Part shown: in pieces, positions 17,684 to 26,214 of the stretch
How positions within the stretch are numbered: the first letter of the stretch is position 1
Layout of the letters: each line of letters begins with the position of its first letter
Source: Gemmatimonadota bacterium
Lineage (GTDB): Bacteria; Gemmatimonadota; Gemmatimonadetes; Gemmatimonadales; GWC2-71-9
NCBI GenBank assembly: GCA_009692185.1
Contig: SHZT01000014.1
Location: 1-64,000 of the forward strand
Direction of reading: 5' to 3'
Length of the DNA stretch: 64,000 bases
Made by a program: the position numbers and the translations under genes
The notes under the pieces: generated by a model
What the model was told of the DNA's origin: nothing
Database searches by the model: none
The model's input: only the letters and a program-made list of their open reading frames with translations

Positions 17684-18063
17684 ACAAAAAGCAATTGGCG
17701 CATTTCGAGAAGCGGCTCCTGGAAGAGCGCAAGCGGGTCCAGAAGGAACTCAGCGGGTACAACGAGTCCTTCAGCGCAACCCTGCAGGGCTCCGATGGGG
17801 ACCTGTCGTCCTATTCCTTTCATATGGCGGACCAGGGCACCGACGCGATGGAACGGGAAAAGCAGTTTCTGTTCGCCTCGCAGGAGGGCCGTTATTTCTG
17901 GCACGTGAACGAGGCGCTGCGCCGCCTGTACGAGACGCCCGAGAAGTACGGGAAATGCATGGAGTGCGGCGAAGAAATCGGGTTCGAGCGGCTCGACGCC
18001 CTGCCGCACGCGCGGCTCTGCATCACGTGCAAGGCCAAGGAAGAAGATGGCAAACGGCGCTAG
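17680..18063 (+). CDS. TraR/DksA-family zinc-finger protein
   Basis: 127 residues. An N-terminal coiled coil (residues ~1-35 and 55-90, with the tip around DLSSYSFHMADQ) is followed by an intact C4 zinc finger: C93-x2-C96 and C114-x2-C117. The family binds the secondary channel of RNA polymerase (DksA) or resembles it. The typical DksA tip acidic pair is not obvious, so regulatory activity is uncertain. It starts within the ileS stop (ATGA) and overlaps lspA by 17 bases, implying a coupled ileS-traR-lspA unit. Confidence 0.9.
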   Translation: MNKKQLAHFEKRLLEERKRVQKELSGYNESFSATLQGSDGDLSSYSFHMADQGTDAMEREKQFLFASQEGRYFWHVNEALRRLYETPEKYGKCMECGEEIGFERLDALPHARLCITCKAKEEDGKRR

Positions 18064-18574
18064 CCGGAAGCTGTTCTGGGGCATCGCGGCCGCCGTGGTG
18101 CTGGCGGACTTCGTCACCAAGCTGATCGCGGTGGCGACCCTGAGCCGTTTGCCGGTCCGGGTCATCGGCGACTTTGTGACGTTCCAGCTGGTGTACAACC
18201 CCGGCGCGGCGTTCGGCATCCACGTGGGAGCCTACTCGCGCTGGGTGTTCATGGCGCTCGCCCTCCTGGCGCTCGTGGTGCTGGGCAGCATGGTGCGCGA
18301 GACGACGGCGATGCAGTGGGTGCGGCTCACCGCCCTGGGCGCCGTGTGCGGCGGCGCGGTGGGGAACCTCATCGACCGGTTCCGCAGCGCCCGGGGCGTG
18401 GTGGACTTCATCGACGTGGGAGTGGGCAACATGCGGTGGCCCACCTTCAACGTGGCCGACATGGCCGTCACCTGTGGCGCCGTCGTCCTGGCGGTGGTGT
18501 TGTGGACGGAAGGGCGCGACAGCGATGAGCGTGCCCATGACCCGGCGGCCGCTCCGGTGTCGTCGTCCTCCTGA
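18047..18574 (+). CDS. lspA: Lipoprotein signal peptidase (signal peptidase II)
   Basis: Cleaves the signal peptide of lipid-modified prolipoproteins in the inner membrane. Four transmembrane segments are seen, with the catalytic Asp pair D110 (NLIDRF) and D138 (FNVADMA) and the conserved VYNPGAAFG at ~49-57. It overlaps the TraR-type gene by 17 bases. The product serves the lipoproteins encoded in this window (48460 region, 53607, 63617). The C-terminal ~20 residues are hydrophilic and variable. Confidence 0.95.
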   Translation: MANGASRKLFWGIAAAVVLADFVTKLIAVATLSRLPVRVIGDFVTFQLVYNPGAAFGIHVGAYSRWVFMALALLALVVLGSMVRETTAMQWVRLTALGAVCGGAVGNLIDRFRSARGVVDFIDVGVGNMRWPTFNVADMAVTCGAVVLAVVLWTEGRDSDERAHDPAAAPVSSSS

Positions 18575-18577
18575 CGC

Positions 18578-18605
18578 CGCTCGCGCTGAGCGAGCACCGC
18601 GAGCG
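18578..18605. repeat. Short inverted repeat between lspA and rluD
   Basis: CGCTCGCG (18578-18585) and CGCGAGCG (18598-18605) are exact complements, with an inner GCTCG/CGAGC pair, followed by AAGGGTCTCTCC. It fills most of the 62-base gap and may be another dispersed palindrome. Confidence 0.45.
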
Positions 18606-18636
18606 AAGGGTCTCTCCGCCCCTTCTGTTCCAGGTC

Positions 18637-19602
18637 GTGGCGCCGTTGACCGAGCGCCTGGACCGATTCCTCGCCGAACAACTGTCGCTGTCCCGTACCC
18701 AGGCCGCCCGGCTCCTGGGCGTCGGGGCCGTTCACGTCAACGACCAGCCCGCCCGCGCTTCGCGCACGCTGGTGCGCGGCGACCTCGTGCGCATCGATTT
18801 TCCGGCGGAAGAGCCGCGCCGCGAGGTGACGCCGCTGGAGCTGCCGCTCGTCGTCGTATTCGAGGACGAACATCTCCTGGTGATCGACAAGCCGGCCGGC
18901 CTGGTGGTGCACCCGGCCCCGGGGCATTGGGACGACACGCTGGTCAATGCGCTCGCCGCGCGGGGCACGACGCTCTCCGCCGGAGTTCGCCCCGGCATCG
19001 TGCACCGGCTGGACCGCGACACCTCGGGCCTGCTCATCGTCGCGAAGACCGATGTTGCGCACCGGAAGCTGGCGCACGCGCTGGCGGCGCGCCGCATCGA
19101 GCGCACCTACGCCGCGCTCGCGTGGGGCCACCTCGATCGCCCACGCGAGGTGGACGCCCCGATCGCAAGGAACGCGAAGGACCGGAAGCGCATGGGCGTC
19201 GTCGCCGGCGGCCGCGCGGCGCTGACCCGGCTCCACCCGATAGCGCGTTACGGCGCGTGCGACCTCTTGCGGGTGACGCTCGGGACCGGGCGCACCCACC
19301 AGATTCGCGTGCACCTCGCGCACATCGGGCATCCCGTGGTGGGGGACGTGGTGTACGGTGGCGGCGGCGCGCGCCGCGTGTCGGGCCCCGAGCGCGGGGC
19401 CGCCGAGGGCCTCGACCGCGTGACGCCACGCCAGGCGCTGCACGCCGCACGCCTTGCCTTCGCCCATCCGGAGTCCCGCGAATGGCTGACATTCGTGTCG
19501 GATTGGCCGCCCGATCTCCGGCCGGCGCTCGCAGCCGCGGCCGCCGATGAAAGTCTGCTTGCTCGCCCCAATGTGCTGGAGTATCTTGGCTTCCTGAAAT
19601 GA
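18637..19602 (+). CDS. RluA/RluD-family 23S rRNA pseudouridine synthase
   Basis: 321 residues. An N-terminal S4 RNA-binding domain (RLDRFLAEQLSLSRTQAARLL) is followed by the RluA catalytic domain with HRLDRDTSGLL; the catalytic Asp is D126. The later motif GRTHQIRVHLAHIGHP is also conserved. The S4 domain plus length favours RluD, which modifies helix 69 of 23S rRNA, but RluC cannot be excluded. It starts at GTG 18637; lspA-rluD adjacency is common in bacteria. Confidence 0.9.
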   Translation: MAPLTERLDRFLAEQLSLSRTQAARLLGVGAVHVNDQPARASRTLVRGDLVRIDFPAEEPRREVTPLELPLVVVFEDEHLLVIDKPAGLVVHPAPGHWDDTLVNALAARGTTLSAGVRPGIVHRLDRDTSGLLIVAKTDVAHRKLAHALAARRIERTYAALAWGHLDRPREVDAPIARNAKDRKRMGVVAGGRAALTRLHPIARYGACDLLRVTLGTGRTHQIRVHLAHIGHPVVGDVVYGGGGARRVSGPERGAAEGLDRVTPRQALHAARLAFAHPESREWLTFVSDWPPDLRPALAAAAADESLLARPNVLEYLGFLK

Positions 19603-19695
19603 CTTGGCTCCTGTCAGGGAGCCTCCTGGAACGACAGCCCCACCGCACAACGCCTCATCATTTCCGGGATCTCCGCGCGCCCTTGGAGGGCTCCC

Positions 19696-20058
19696 GTGCA
19701 GCACACGGTTCTGGTGTGTGACGATGCGGCATTCATGCGCGCGATGCTCAGCGACATTCTCACGCAGGCCGGTCTCGACGTGGTCGGTGAGGCCCAGTCG
19801 GGGCTCGAGGCCGTGCAGAAGTTCCGTGACCTCCGGCCGGACCTTGTCACGATGGACCTCCTGATGCCTGACATGGGCGGCATTGACGCGGTGCGGGAGA
19901 TCGTGGCGTTCGATCCCAAGGCGCGGGTCCTGATGTGCAGCGCCATGGGACAGCAATCGCTGGTACTCGAGGCGCTCCAGGCCGGGGCGCGGGACTTCAT
20001 CGTGAAGCCGTTCCAGCCCTCGCGCGTGCTCGAAGCGGTGGAGCGGGTCCTCGGCTAG
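19696..20058 (+). CDS. CheY-like single-domain response regulator
   Basis: 120 residues, a complete receiver domain: D9/D10, phosphoacceptor D54 in TMDLLMPDM, switch S82 in MCSAMG and K104 in VKPF. It starts at GTG 19696 with GGAGG 6 bases upstream. The sequence is closest in style to chemotaxis or CheB-type receivers (DDAAFMRAML, then GGIDAVREI). No kinase or output gene lies nearby, and the downstream gene is decayed, so its partner is unknown. Confidence 0.9.
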   Translation: MQHTVLVCDDAAFMRAMLSDILTQAGLDVVGEAQSGLEAVQKFRDLRPDLVTMDLLMPDMGGIDAVREIVAFDPKARVLMCSAMGQQSLVLEALQAGARDFIVKPFQPSRVLEAVERVLG

Positions 20059-20060
20059 CC

Positions 20061-20503
20061 GTGATCGCGCCCGCCGCATCCCTCTCCGAAGAGGACCTCC
20101 GCGTCCTCAAGTCGCTCGCCCGCCGGATCAATCCCTCCGACACGGGTGCGCTCAACAACCTCGGCGTTCTCTATGTCCACAAGGGCCTCGTCGATGACGC
20201 CATGCCCTGGGGGAAACCGGAAACGTCAACCGCGCGCTGCGGGACGCATACGCCATCAACGAGTCGGTATTCGAAGACATGTGGCGGCGTGACCTCAGGC
20301 GCCGTTATGGCTGGCTCACGCTGGCCGCCGCGCTGGGCCTGTTCTGGATCTTCCTTGCCGGTGGATTGGCCGCATCAACCGTGTGGCGAAGGCGGAGGAA
20401 TCGGGTGCGCCGTCTGGCGCTGGATGAGGGGTGGCCGGAGCCGCCCCCCGATGAGGAAAACGTCACGGAAACCCCGCCTTTCAGTGACGGTCCAAGTGCT
20501 TGA
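20061..20503 (+). pseudogene. Joined remnant of a TPR gene and a membrane-protein C-terminus
   Basis: Frame 1 from GTG 20061 reads a TPR-like start (SLSEEDLRVLKSLARRINPS, then ALNNLGVLYVHKGLVDDAM). It becomes nonsense after about 20205. A second frame then takes over (RALRDAYAINESVFEDMWRR) and continues as a transmembrane segment and basic tail to 20503. The ends look like two different genes joined out of frame by a deletion near 20205-20215. Neither part is likely functional, although the second could be translated from ATG 20279 (74 residues, one membrane segment). Confidence 0.6.
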
Positions 20504-20536
20504 CGCATATGGTGGTTGGCAGTAGCCTTACGCCCT

Positions 20537-20722
20537 ATGTCTGACAAGACCGACTCCCCAGCGAAGCTCAAGTTCGGTCGCACCAACGTCGCGTTGCTGG
20601 GCGCCGCGATCTTGTCGCTTGCCGCCGGGTACCTGTTGCTCTGGAACGGCGATACCACGCTCGCCCCGGTTCTCCTGGTGACCGGGTACTGCGTGCTCTT
20701 TCCGCTGGGACTCGCGTTGTAG
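20537..20722 (+). CDS. Small two-helix membrane protein, DUF3098-like
   Basis: 61 residues from ATG 20537. After a short polar head (KFGRTN) come two hydrophobic segments (~residues 17-36 and 42-60) separated by NGDTT. Length and the pattern FGRxN...AP.LLV.GY resemble DUF3098 proteins of Bacteroidetes, an assignment from memory of the pattern. It lies 14 bases before tRNA-Val. Function unknown. Confidence 0.6.
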   Translation: MSDKTDSPAKLKFGRTNVALLGAAILSLAAGYLLLWNGDTTLAPVLLVTGYCVLFPLGLAL

Positions 20723-20736
20723 CTTGCAGGACGGGC

Positions 20737-20811
20737 GGGCGAATAGCTCAGCTGGTTCAGAGCGCCTGCCTTACACGCAGGATGTCGGGGGTTCGAATCC
20801 CTCTTCGCCCA
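20737..20811 (+). tRNA. tRNA-Val (anticodon TAC)
   Basis: Acceptor arms GGGCGAA (20737-20743) and TTCGCCC (20804-20810) pair perfectly, with discriminator A20811. The anticodon stem CCTGC/GCAGG encloses loop CTTACAC, giving anticodon UAC (codon GUA). The T arm contains GTTCGAATCC. CCA is not encoded. Confidence 0.96.
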
Positions 20812-20873
20812 TCGGTGGAACGCGGGAACCCGGCACGTCGGTCAGGGTCACACGGTATAGAGGCCGCCACTTC

Positions 20874-22790
20874 ATGGAACGTTTGAGCCGGAGGAATCGC
20901 GCAGTGCGTCACACATCGACACGGCATCGTTCGCTTCTGGTATTCACGCTTGCCGCCGCGCCGTTCCTGGTGCCGTCGGCCGCGCAGGGCCAGCTGGCGA
21001 TGCAGCCCGCCAACGTCTCCATCCTGGTGCTGCCGCCGGTACCCGCGGTCGTGGGGGACTCGGGGTACGCGGTCGAAGTCGGGGACGCCGTGCGCAAGCG
21101 GATCGACGCCAAGCTGCGCCTCAAGCTCCGCGTCATTTCGAAGGACAAAATGGCGGAGGCACTCGGCAACTCGGGGTTCGCCGCCAACGCGATCCTGGAT
21201 GAAAACGGGGCCCAGCAGCTCGCGCGCTTCATGAACGTCGACGCCTACATGACCGGGCAGCTCGAGCGCAACGCGAACGTGCCGACCCTGAAGGTGCGTC
21301 TGGTCGAGGGTCGGCGCTCGGGACTGGGCGGCATGGTGACGGTGACGGGAGTGGCGGGCAAGGACCTGACCGATTTCGCGTCCCAGGTCGCCGACTCCAT
21401 CGATATGCAGGTCAAGGCGGCCGAACAGACCCGGGAATGCCTCGACCGCCGCGACAAGAAGGATTACGGGAGCGCGGAGGAACGCGCCGCGCGCGCGTTC
21501 AAGCTGGCGCCCAATCATCCAGGCGCGTCGCTTTGCCTCGCGGCCATCCTGGAGCTCAAGAAGGCATCTGTCGACAGCCAGATCGCGGTGTACAAGCGCG
21601 CCGCCGTAGGGGACCCGCTCTTGAACCGTGTCTGGGACGGGCTCGCCCGCCTGTACCAGCAGAAGGGTGACTCCGTCGGCTGGGCGTCCGCGCTCCAGGA
21701 GAACCTGAAGAGCAACCCGACCGACATGCGGATGCGGTTCGCCGCGGTCGACCTGCTCTACAGAACGAAACAGTTCGTGCGGTCCGTGGAGCTGCTGGAC
21801 GAGGGCCTCGAGCGGAGCCCGGGTGACAACACGGCCATCCAGCTCAAGGCGCGTAGCTGCTTTGACGGTCAGCTCTGGGGCTGCGCCGTTACCGCCTTGG
21901 GCGAGCGGTTCGACATGGACACCACGGCGCAGAACGATTCGCTGTACATCCTCAAGATCATGGTCGCCGCGCAGGCGGTAAACGATTCGGCCACGGTGGC
22001 AGCCGCACCGGCCTCCGCCCGCGCGTATTACCGCGCGTCGGCGGACAACGTGGCCATGGAAAAGTGGACCGGCGTCGCTGTGAAGAAGTTCCCGAACTCG
22101 GTGTCGTTCTGGCGCCGCCGCGCGGCCGGGCTCAAGAACAACGGGAAGAACGACGAAGCGATCGCCGCATTCCACCGGGTGGCCCAGCTCGACCCGAACG
22201 ATTTTGCCAGCCGCATCCAGATCGCGCAGAACCTGTCCGACAAGGCGTCAGCGGTGTTCGACAGCCTGGGCCGCGTGACGGACGACCTGACGGCCAAGAA
22301 GGACACCGTCCGGCTCAAGCAGATGCGGCCCTCGCTCGAACCCGTGGCGGCTGCCGCGTGGGCTCAGGCGGACAGCGTGCTTTCGGATGCGATCCGGCTG
22401 GCCTCCTCGGAGACCCGCGTGAACATCGGCGCGCTCATCTTCCAGCCCGCCACCAAGCTTGCCGGCAAGCAGAACGCGCCGAACCTGTCGATCGCCATGC
22501 TCGAGAAGGCGCTGCCGTTGGTGGCCAGTAACGATCAGCTGGTGAAGCAGGCCAATTTCTTCTTGGGCCTGTCGTATCTCTACAAGATCCAGACGCTGGA
22601 TTTCCCGGCGATCACGAAGAACAAGGACTGCGCGGCCATGAATGAGCTGGAGGTGATGGCGAGCCGGGGCAAGGCCGCGATCCTGGCGGGGGCGAGCGTA
22701 CAGCCCGCGACCGCCAACCAGCTCTCGGGCATCTTCGATGGCATTGCCAAGACTCCGCCACAGGCGAAGAAGGCGTGGGCCTGCAAATAG
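20874..22790 (+). CDS. Exported TPR-repeat protein
   Basis: 638 residues from ATG 20874; in-frame codons upstream run through the tRNA and are not used. A signal peptide is at ~residues 20-42, ending AAQGQ. The first mature domain (~45-160) has an alternating beta/alpha pattern like a nucleotide-free GNA1162/CsgG-type domain, with ISILVLPP-like and DAYMTGQL segments. The rest is helical repeats with TPR spacing (YQQKGDSVGWASALQENLKS, then KNDEAIAAFHRVAQLDPND). It probably acts in the periplasm as an assembly or scaffolding factor. No family name can be given with confidence. Confidence 0.8.
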   Translation: MERLSRRNRAVRHTSTRHRSLLVFTLAAAPFLVPSAAQGQLAMQPANVSILVLPPVPAVVGDSGYAVEVGDAVRKRIDAKLRLKLRVISKDKMAEALGNSGFAANAILDENGAQQLARFMNVDAYMTGQLERNANVPTLKVRLVEGRRSGLGGMVTVTGVAGKDLTDFASQVADSIDMQVKAAEQTRECLDRRDKKDYGSAEERAARAFKLAPNHPGASLCLAAILELKKASVDSQIAVYKRAAVGDPLLNRVWDGLARLYQQKGDSVGWASALQENLKSNPTDMRMRFAAVDLLYRTKQFVRSVELLDEGLERSPGDNTAIQLKARSCFDGQLWGCAVTALGERFDMDTTAQNDSLYILKIMVAAQAVNDSATVAAAPASARAYYRASADNVAMEKWTGVAVKKFPNSVSFWRRRAAGLKNNGKNDEAIAAFHRVAQLDPNDFASRIQIAQNLSDKASAVFDSLGRVTDDLTAKKDTVRLKQMRPSLEPVAAAAWAQADSVLSDAIRLASSETRVNIGALIFQPATKLAGKQNAPNLSIAMLEKALPLVASNDQLVKQANFFLGLSYLYKIQTLDFPAITKNKDCAAMNELEVMASRGKAAILAGASVQPATANQLSGIFDGIAKTPPQAKKAWACK

Positions 22791-22843
22791 ACCAACACGG
22801 TTGAACCGTTGGGCTTGCGGCCCTATTGTTCACGCTTGGTTTG

Positions 22844-22918
22844 GGGGCTGTAGCTCAGCTTGGTTAGAGCGCCGCACTGTCACTGCGGAGGTCGCGGGTT
22901 CGAGCCCCGTCAGCCCCG
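22844..22918 (+). tRNA. tRNA-Asp (anticodon GTC)
   Basis: Acceptor GGGGCTG (22844-22850) pairs with CAGCCCC (22911-22917), discriminator G22918. The anticodon stem CCGCA/TGCGG encloses CTGTCAC, giving anticodon GUC. The T arm has GGTTCGAGCC. CCA is not encoded. It stands directly before the division cluster, where mraZ is often found in other bacteria. Confidence 0.96.
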
Positions 22919-23008
22919 TTGAAACGGCGTCTTGAGGGGATAGGGGAATCAGAGGGGATAGTCGGACCTCCGGGTCCTGCTGTCCCCTCGCTCGTTTCGG
23001 CCACGTCG

Positions 23009-23923
23009 ATGTCACCCGCGTACCACACCCCGGTCCTCGCCGGCGAGGTCGCCCGCCTGGCGACCGGACTCGCCCGCATCGTGGACGGCACCGCCGGCGG
23101 CGGTGGCCACACGATTCTTTTCGTGGACGCCGGGGCCCAGGTGTTGGCGATCGATCGCGACCCCGACGCCATCACCGCGGCGCGGGCGCGCATCACGAGC
23201 GACCGGGTCCGTTTTTTCGAGGCCGCGTTCGGGTCGGATGACGCGCTTCGGGCCGTCGCCGCATTCCGGCCCCAGTTGGTCCTGCTCGACCTCGGCGTGT
23301 CGTCGCACCAGATCGACCAGGATGCTCGCGGGTTTTCGTTTCGCCGGGGCGCTCCGCTGGACATGCGCATGACCCTGGGCGACGGGCAGACCGCGGCGGA
23401 CCTGCTGAACGAGGCGCCTGAGCCGGAGCTCGCCGACCTGTTCCACGACTACGCCGACGAGCCGCGCTCCCGCCGGCTCGCGGGAGAGATCACGCGCCGG
23501 CGCGCCCACGCGCCGTTCGCCACCAGCGATGATCTCGTCAACGCCATCCGCGCCGTCCTCGGGCCTCGCGCCGGTCCACCCGATTTTGCCCGCCTGTTCC
23601 AGGCTGTCCGCATGGCCGTCAACGATGAGCCGGGCGAGCTGGGCCGGGCGTTGCCCGCGCTCCGCGACGCGCTGGAGCCGGGCGGCGCGCTCGCCGTGAT
23701 CACGTATCACTCCGGGGAAGACCGCGTCGTGAAGCAGGCGTTCCGGGAATGGGCCCGCTCCTGCATCTGTCCGCGCGAACAACCGGTCTGCACGTGCCGG
23801 GGCCGGCCCCTCGGCGAGGCCCACCCCCGCCGCGGGATTGTCCCGCCGGACGACGAGATTGCCGCGAACCCGCGCGCCAGGAGCGCGCGGGTTCGCGTCT
23901 TCCGGACCGCCGATGGCCGCTAG
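23009..23923 (+). CDS. rsmH: 16S rRNA (cytosine-1402-N4)-methyltransferase
   Basis: First gene of the dcw cluster. It uses S-adenosylmethionine to methylate C1402 of 16S rRNA. Signatures are YHTPVLAGEV at the N-terminus, DGTAGGGGHT (AdoMet loop), LLDLGVSSHQ and ITYHSGEDRVVKQ. ATG 23009 starts exactly at the family N-terminus; an in-frame ATG at 22919 would run from the end of the tRNA through a repeat-like stretch. It overlaps ftsL by 11 bases. No mraZ lies upstream. Confidence 0.95.
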   Translation: MSPAYHTPVLAGEVARLATGLARIVDGTAGGGGHTILFVDAGAQVLAIDRDPDAITAARARITSDRVRFFEAAFGSDDALRAVAAFRPQLVLLDLGVSSHQIDQDARGFSFRRGAPLDMRMTLGDGQTAADLLNEAPEPELADLFHDYADEPRSRRLAGEITRRRAHAPFATSDDLVNAIRAVLGPRAGPPDFARLFQAVRMAVNDEPGELGRALPALRDALEPGGALAVITYHSGEDRVVKQAFREWARSCICPREQPVCTCRGRPLGEAHPRRGIVPPDDEIAANPRARSARVRVFRTADGR

Positions 23924-24200
23924 GGGCCGGCACTGGCTGGCCGTGTGGCTCGTGTTCGCCCTGGGCGTGCTGGCGTGGGTCGTGGCGCGCCAGACCGCGG
24001 CGCACGTGCTGGCGACGAAGCTGAATGAGGTGCGGACGGAACGCTCCGTGCTCGAGGGGCGCCGGGCCGAGCTCCTTCGGCGGATCCGGGCTGCCGGGAG
24101 CCGGGCGGTGCTGACGCCGCGCGCGCGCGCCCTTGGCCTCCGCTTGCCTGCGGACACCGACATCATCATTCTGCAGGTTCCCACCCCGGAGAGGCCCTAG
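23913..24200 (+). CDS. ftsL: FtsL-like cell-division protein
   Basis: 95 residues: a short cytoplasmic head, one transmembrane helix (~residues 7-28), a coiled-coil segment (~30-58, TKLNEVRTERSVLEGRRAEL), and a C-terminal LTPRARALGLRLP motif typical of FtsL/FtsB proteins. FtsL joins the FtsQLB complex that activates septal peptidoglycan synthesis. The call rests on size, topology and its position between rsmH and ftsI. The rsmH overlap suggests coupled translation. Confidence 0.82.
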   Translation: MAARGRHWLAVWLVFALGVLAWVVARQTAAHVLATKLNEVRTERSVLEGRRAELLRRIRAAGSRAVLTPRARALGLRLPADTDIIILQVPTPERP

Positions 24201-24201
24201 C

Positions 24202-26214
24202 GTGGCACGACCCGCCGTCCGCCTGGGCGTCATTCAGATGGCGTTTGCCCTCGGGTTCCTCGCGGTGCTCGCCCGCGCGGCACAGGTCCAGCTGGTGCGC
24301 GGCGCGCGCTACGCGGCGCAGGCGGAAGCCCAGCGTACCGAGCGGGTGACCCTGCCCGCTCGCCGGGGCGCGATCTATGACCGGCGGGGCGTTCCCCTGG
24401 CGACCTCCGAAGAGAGTTTCCACGTCGGCGTGGCGCCCAACGAGCTCAAGAACCCGCCGAACGACGCGCGGCAAATCGCCGCCCGGCTGGGCCTCTCGGC
24501 CCGGGACGTCGAACGCGCCCTGCGGCGGAAGTACGCATATTTCCACGGTCCGTTCTCCGCCTCCCGCGTCGAGCCCCTGCGCGCGATCAAGGGCGTTCAC
24601 CTGGACAACGAGTTCGTGCGGTTCTACCCCGACCCGCACATGGCCCGGCCCGTGCTCGGGCGGCCCGCCAGCGAAGGCCGCCCGGCGGACGGGATCGAGC
24701 GGGTGCTCGACACCCTGCTGGAAGGCCGCTCGGGCAGCGCCGTGGTCCTCCGCGACGGGCAGGGAAGGCGATTCGAGTCGCCGTCCCGCCTCGACGCGTT
24801 CCCGGTCGCGGGCAACGACGTGTACCTGACCATCGACGCGGACCTCCAGGACATCGTCGAGCGCGCCCTGGCCGACGCGATGGAGCACTACTCGGCCGCG
24901 GGCGGCGACGTCGTGGTGCTGGACCCCCGAACCGGCGAGGTCCTCGCGCTCGCGTCGCGCGCGGCAGACGGTACCATGTCGTCGTCGGCTTTTACGTCAC
25001 CGTTCGAGCCCGGGTCTACCGCCAAGCTCTTCGCCGTCGCGGCGCTCCTCACGCACGGACTGGTGGAGCCGGGCGATTCCGTCTGGGGCGAGCACGGGAA
25101 ATTCCGCATGGGCCCGCGCACCATCACGGACGATCACGTCGAGGGTTGGATGACCCTCGATGACGTCATCGCGCAGTCGAGCAACATCGGGATCGCCAAG
25201 TTTTCCAGCCGGCTGTCCCGGGAACAGCAGTTCGACATGCTGCGACGGTTCGGCGTCGGCGCCTCGACGGGGGTCGAGTTCCCGGCGGAGTCCCGCGGGC
25301 TCCTGGAACGGCCCGACCGCTGGAGCGGCGTGACGGGCGCAAGCCTGGCCATGGGCTACGAAATGGCTGTGACTCCCCTCCAGCTGGCCACGGCATACGC
25401 GAGCATCGCGAATGACGGCGTCATGCTCCGCCCGACGCTGGTGCGTGAAGTGCGCTCGCCTAACGGAACGGTCCTGTACACCGCCGTTGCCGAGCCGGTG
25501 CGGCGCGTCGTCAGCACGGAAGTGGCCGGGCGCCTTCGCGAAATGTTGCGGCGCGTGGTATACGAGGGCGGAACGGGCTCCACCGCCGCCCTCACCAGCT
25601 ACGAAGTCGCGGGCAAGACGGGCACGGCGCGGCGGGCGGGTTCGACGGGCTATGTGGCGGGACAGTACAGTGCGAGCTTCGCGTCGTTCTTCCCCGCGGA
25701 ACATCCCCAACTGGTCATGGTGATCAAGCTGGATGACCCCAAGGGCGCCTACGCGCGCCTCACCGCGGCACCGGTGACGCGATCGGTGCTGGAACAACTG
25801 CTTGCCGCACAGTCCGGCTCGCTCGATCGGGGAAGCCTTCCCGGAAACGCTTCCGCGCCGGGCCCGGACCCGCTCCTCGACGCGGGCTCGGTGCCCTTCG
25901 TCGTCTCGTGGCCCCCCGCTCCTCCGGACACCGCAGTCGTGCAGCGCGCCGTGCCCGACGTGCGGGGACTTACCCTGCGGGCGGCGGCCCAGCGCCTTCA
26001 CCAGACCGGCCTGCAGGTGAAGGTGCAGGGATGGGGCCAGGTGCAGGGCTCTGATCCCCGCGCCGGCTCCCTGGTCAACCCGGGATCGAGCGTCATGATC
26101 ACCGCGACAGACGTCGTTCCAGCTGCCCGCCCCGTACCTGCCCGCAGCGCGCCCACCCGTGCCGTTCCCCGCAAGCCCGCCCTGGCCCGCCCCATGGGCC
26201 GGCGCGCGCGATGA
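24202..26214 (+). CDS. ftsI: Penicillin-binding protein, FtsI-type transpeptidase with PASTA domain
   Basis: Septal peptidoglycan transpeptidase. An N-terminal transmembrane helix (~12-32) is followed by a dimerisation domain starting RRGAIYDRRG. Catalytic motifs are S272-TAK, S326-SN and K472-TG. A single PASTA domain lies near the C-terminus (VPDVRGLTLRAAAQRLHQ). GTG 24202 follows the ftsL stop by one base. At ~670 residues it is longer than E. coli FtsI because of the PASTA unit and a Pro/Arg-rich tail, a form common outside Proteobacteria. Confidence 0.94.
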   Translation: MARPAVRLGVIQMAFALGFLAVLARAAQVQLVRGARYAAQAEAQRTERVTLPARRGAIYDRRGVPLATSEESFHVGVAPNELKNPPNDARQIAARLGLSARDVERALRRKYAYFHGPFSASRVEPLRAIKGVHLDNEFVRFYPDPHMARPVLGRPASEGRPADGIERVLDTLLEGRSGSAVVLRDGQGRRFESPSRLDAFPVAGNDVYLTIDADLQDIVERALADAMEHYSAAGGDVVVLDPRTGEVLALASRAADGTMSSSAFTSPFEPGSTAKLFAVAALLTHGLVEPGDSVWGEHGKFRMGPRTITDDHVEGWMTLDDVIAQSSNIGIAKFSSRLSREQQFDMLRRFGVGASTGVEFPAESRGLLERPDRWSGVTGASLAMGYEMAVTPLQLATAYASIANDGVMLRPTLVREVRSPNGTVLYTAVAEPVRRVVSTEVAGRLREMLRRVVYEGGTGSTAALTSYEVAGKTGTARRAGSTGYVAGQYSASFASFFPAEHPQLVMVIKLDDPKGAYARLTAAPVTRSVLEQLLAAQSGSLDRGSLPGNASAPGPDPLLDAGSVPFVVSWPPAPPDTAVVQRAVPDVRGLTLRAAAQRLHQTGLQVKVQGWGQVQGSDPRAGSLVNPGSSVMITATDVVPAARPVPARSAPTRAVPRKPALARPMGRRAR

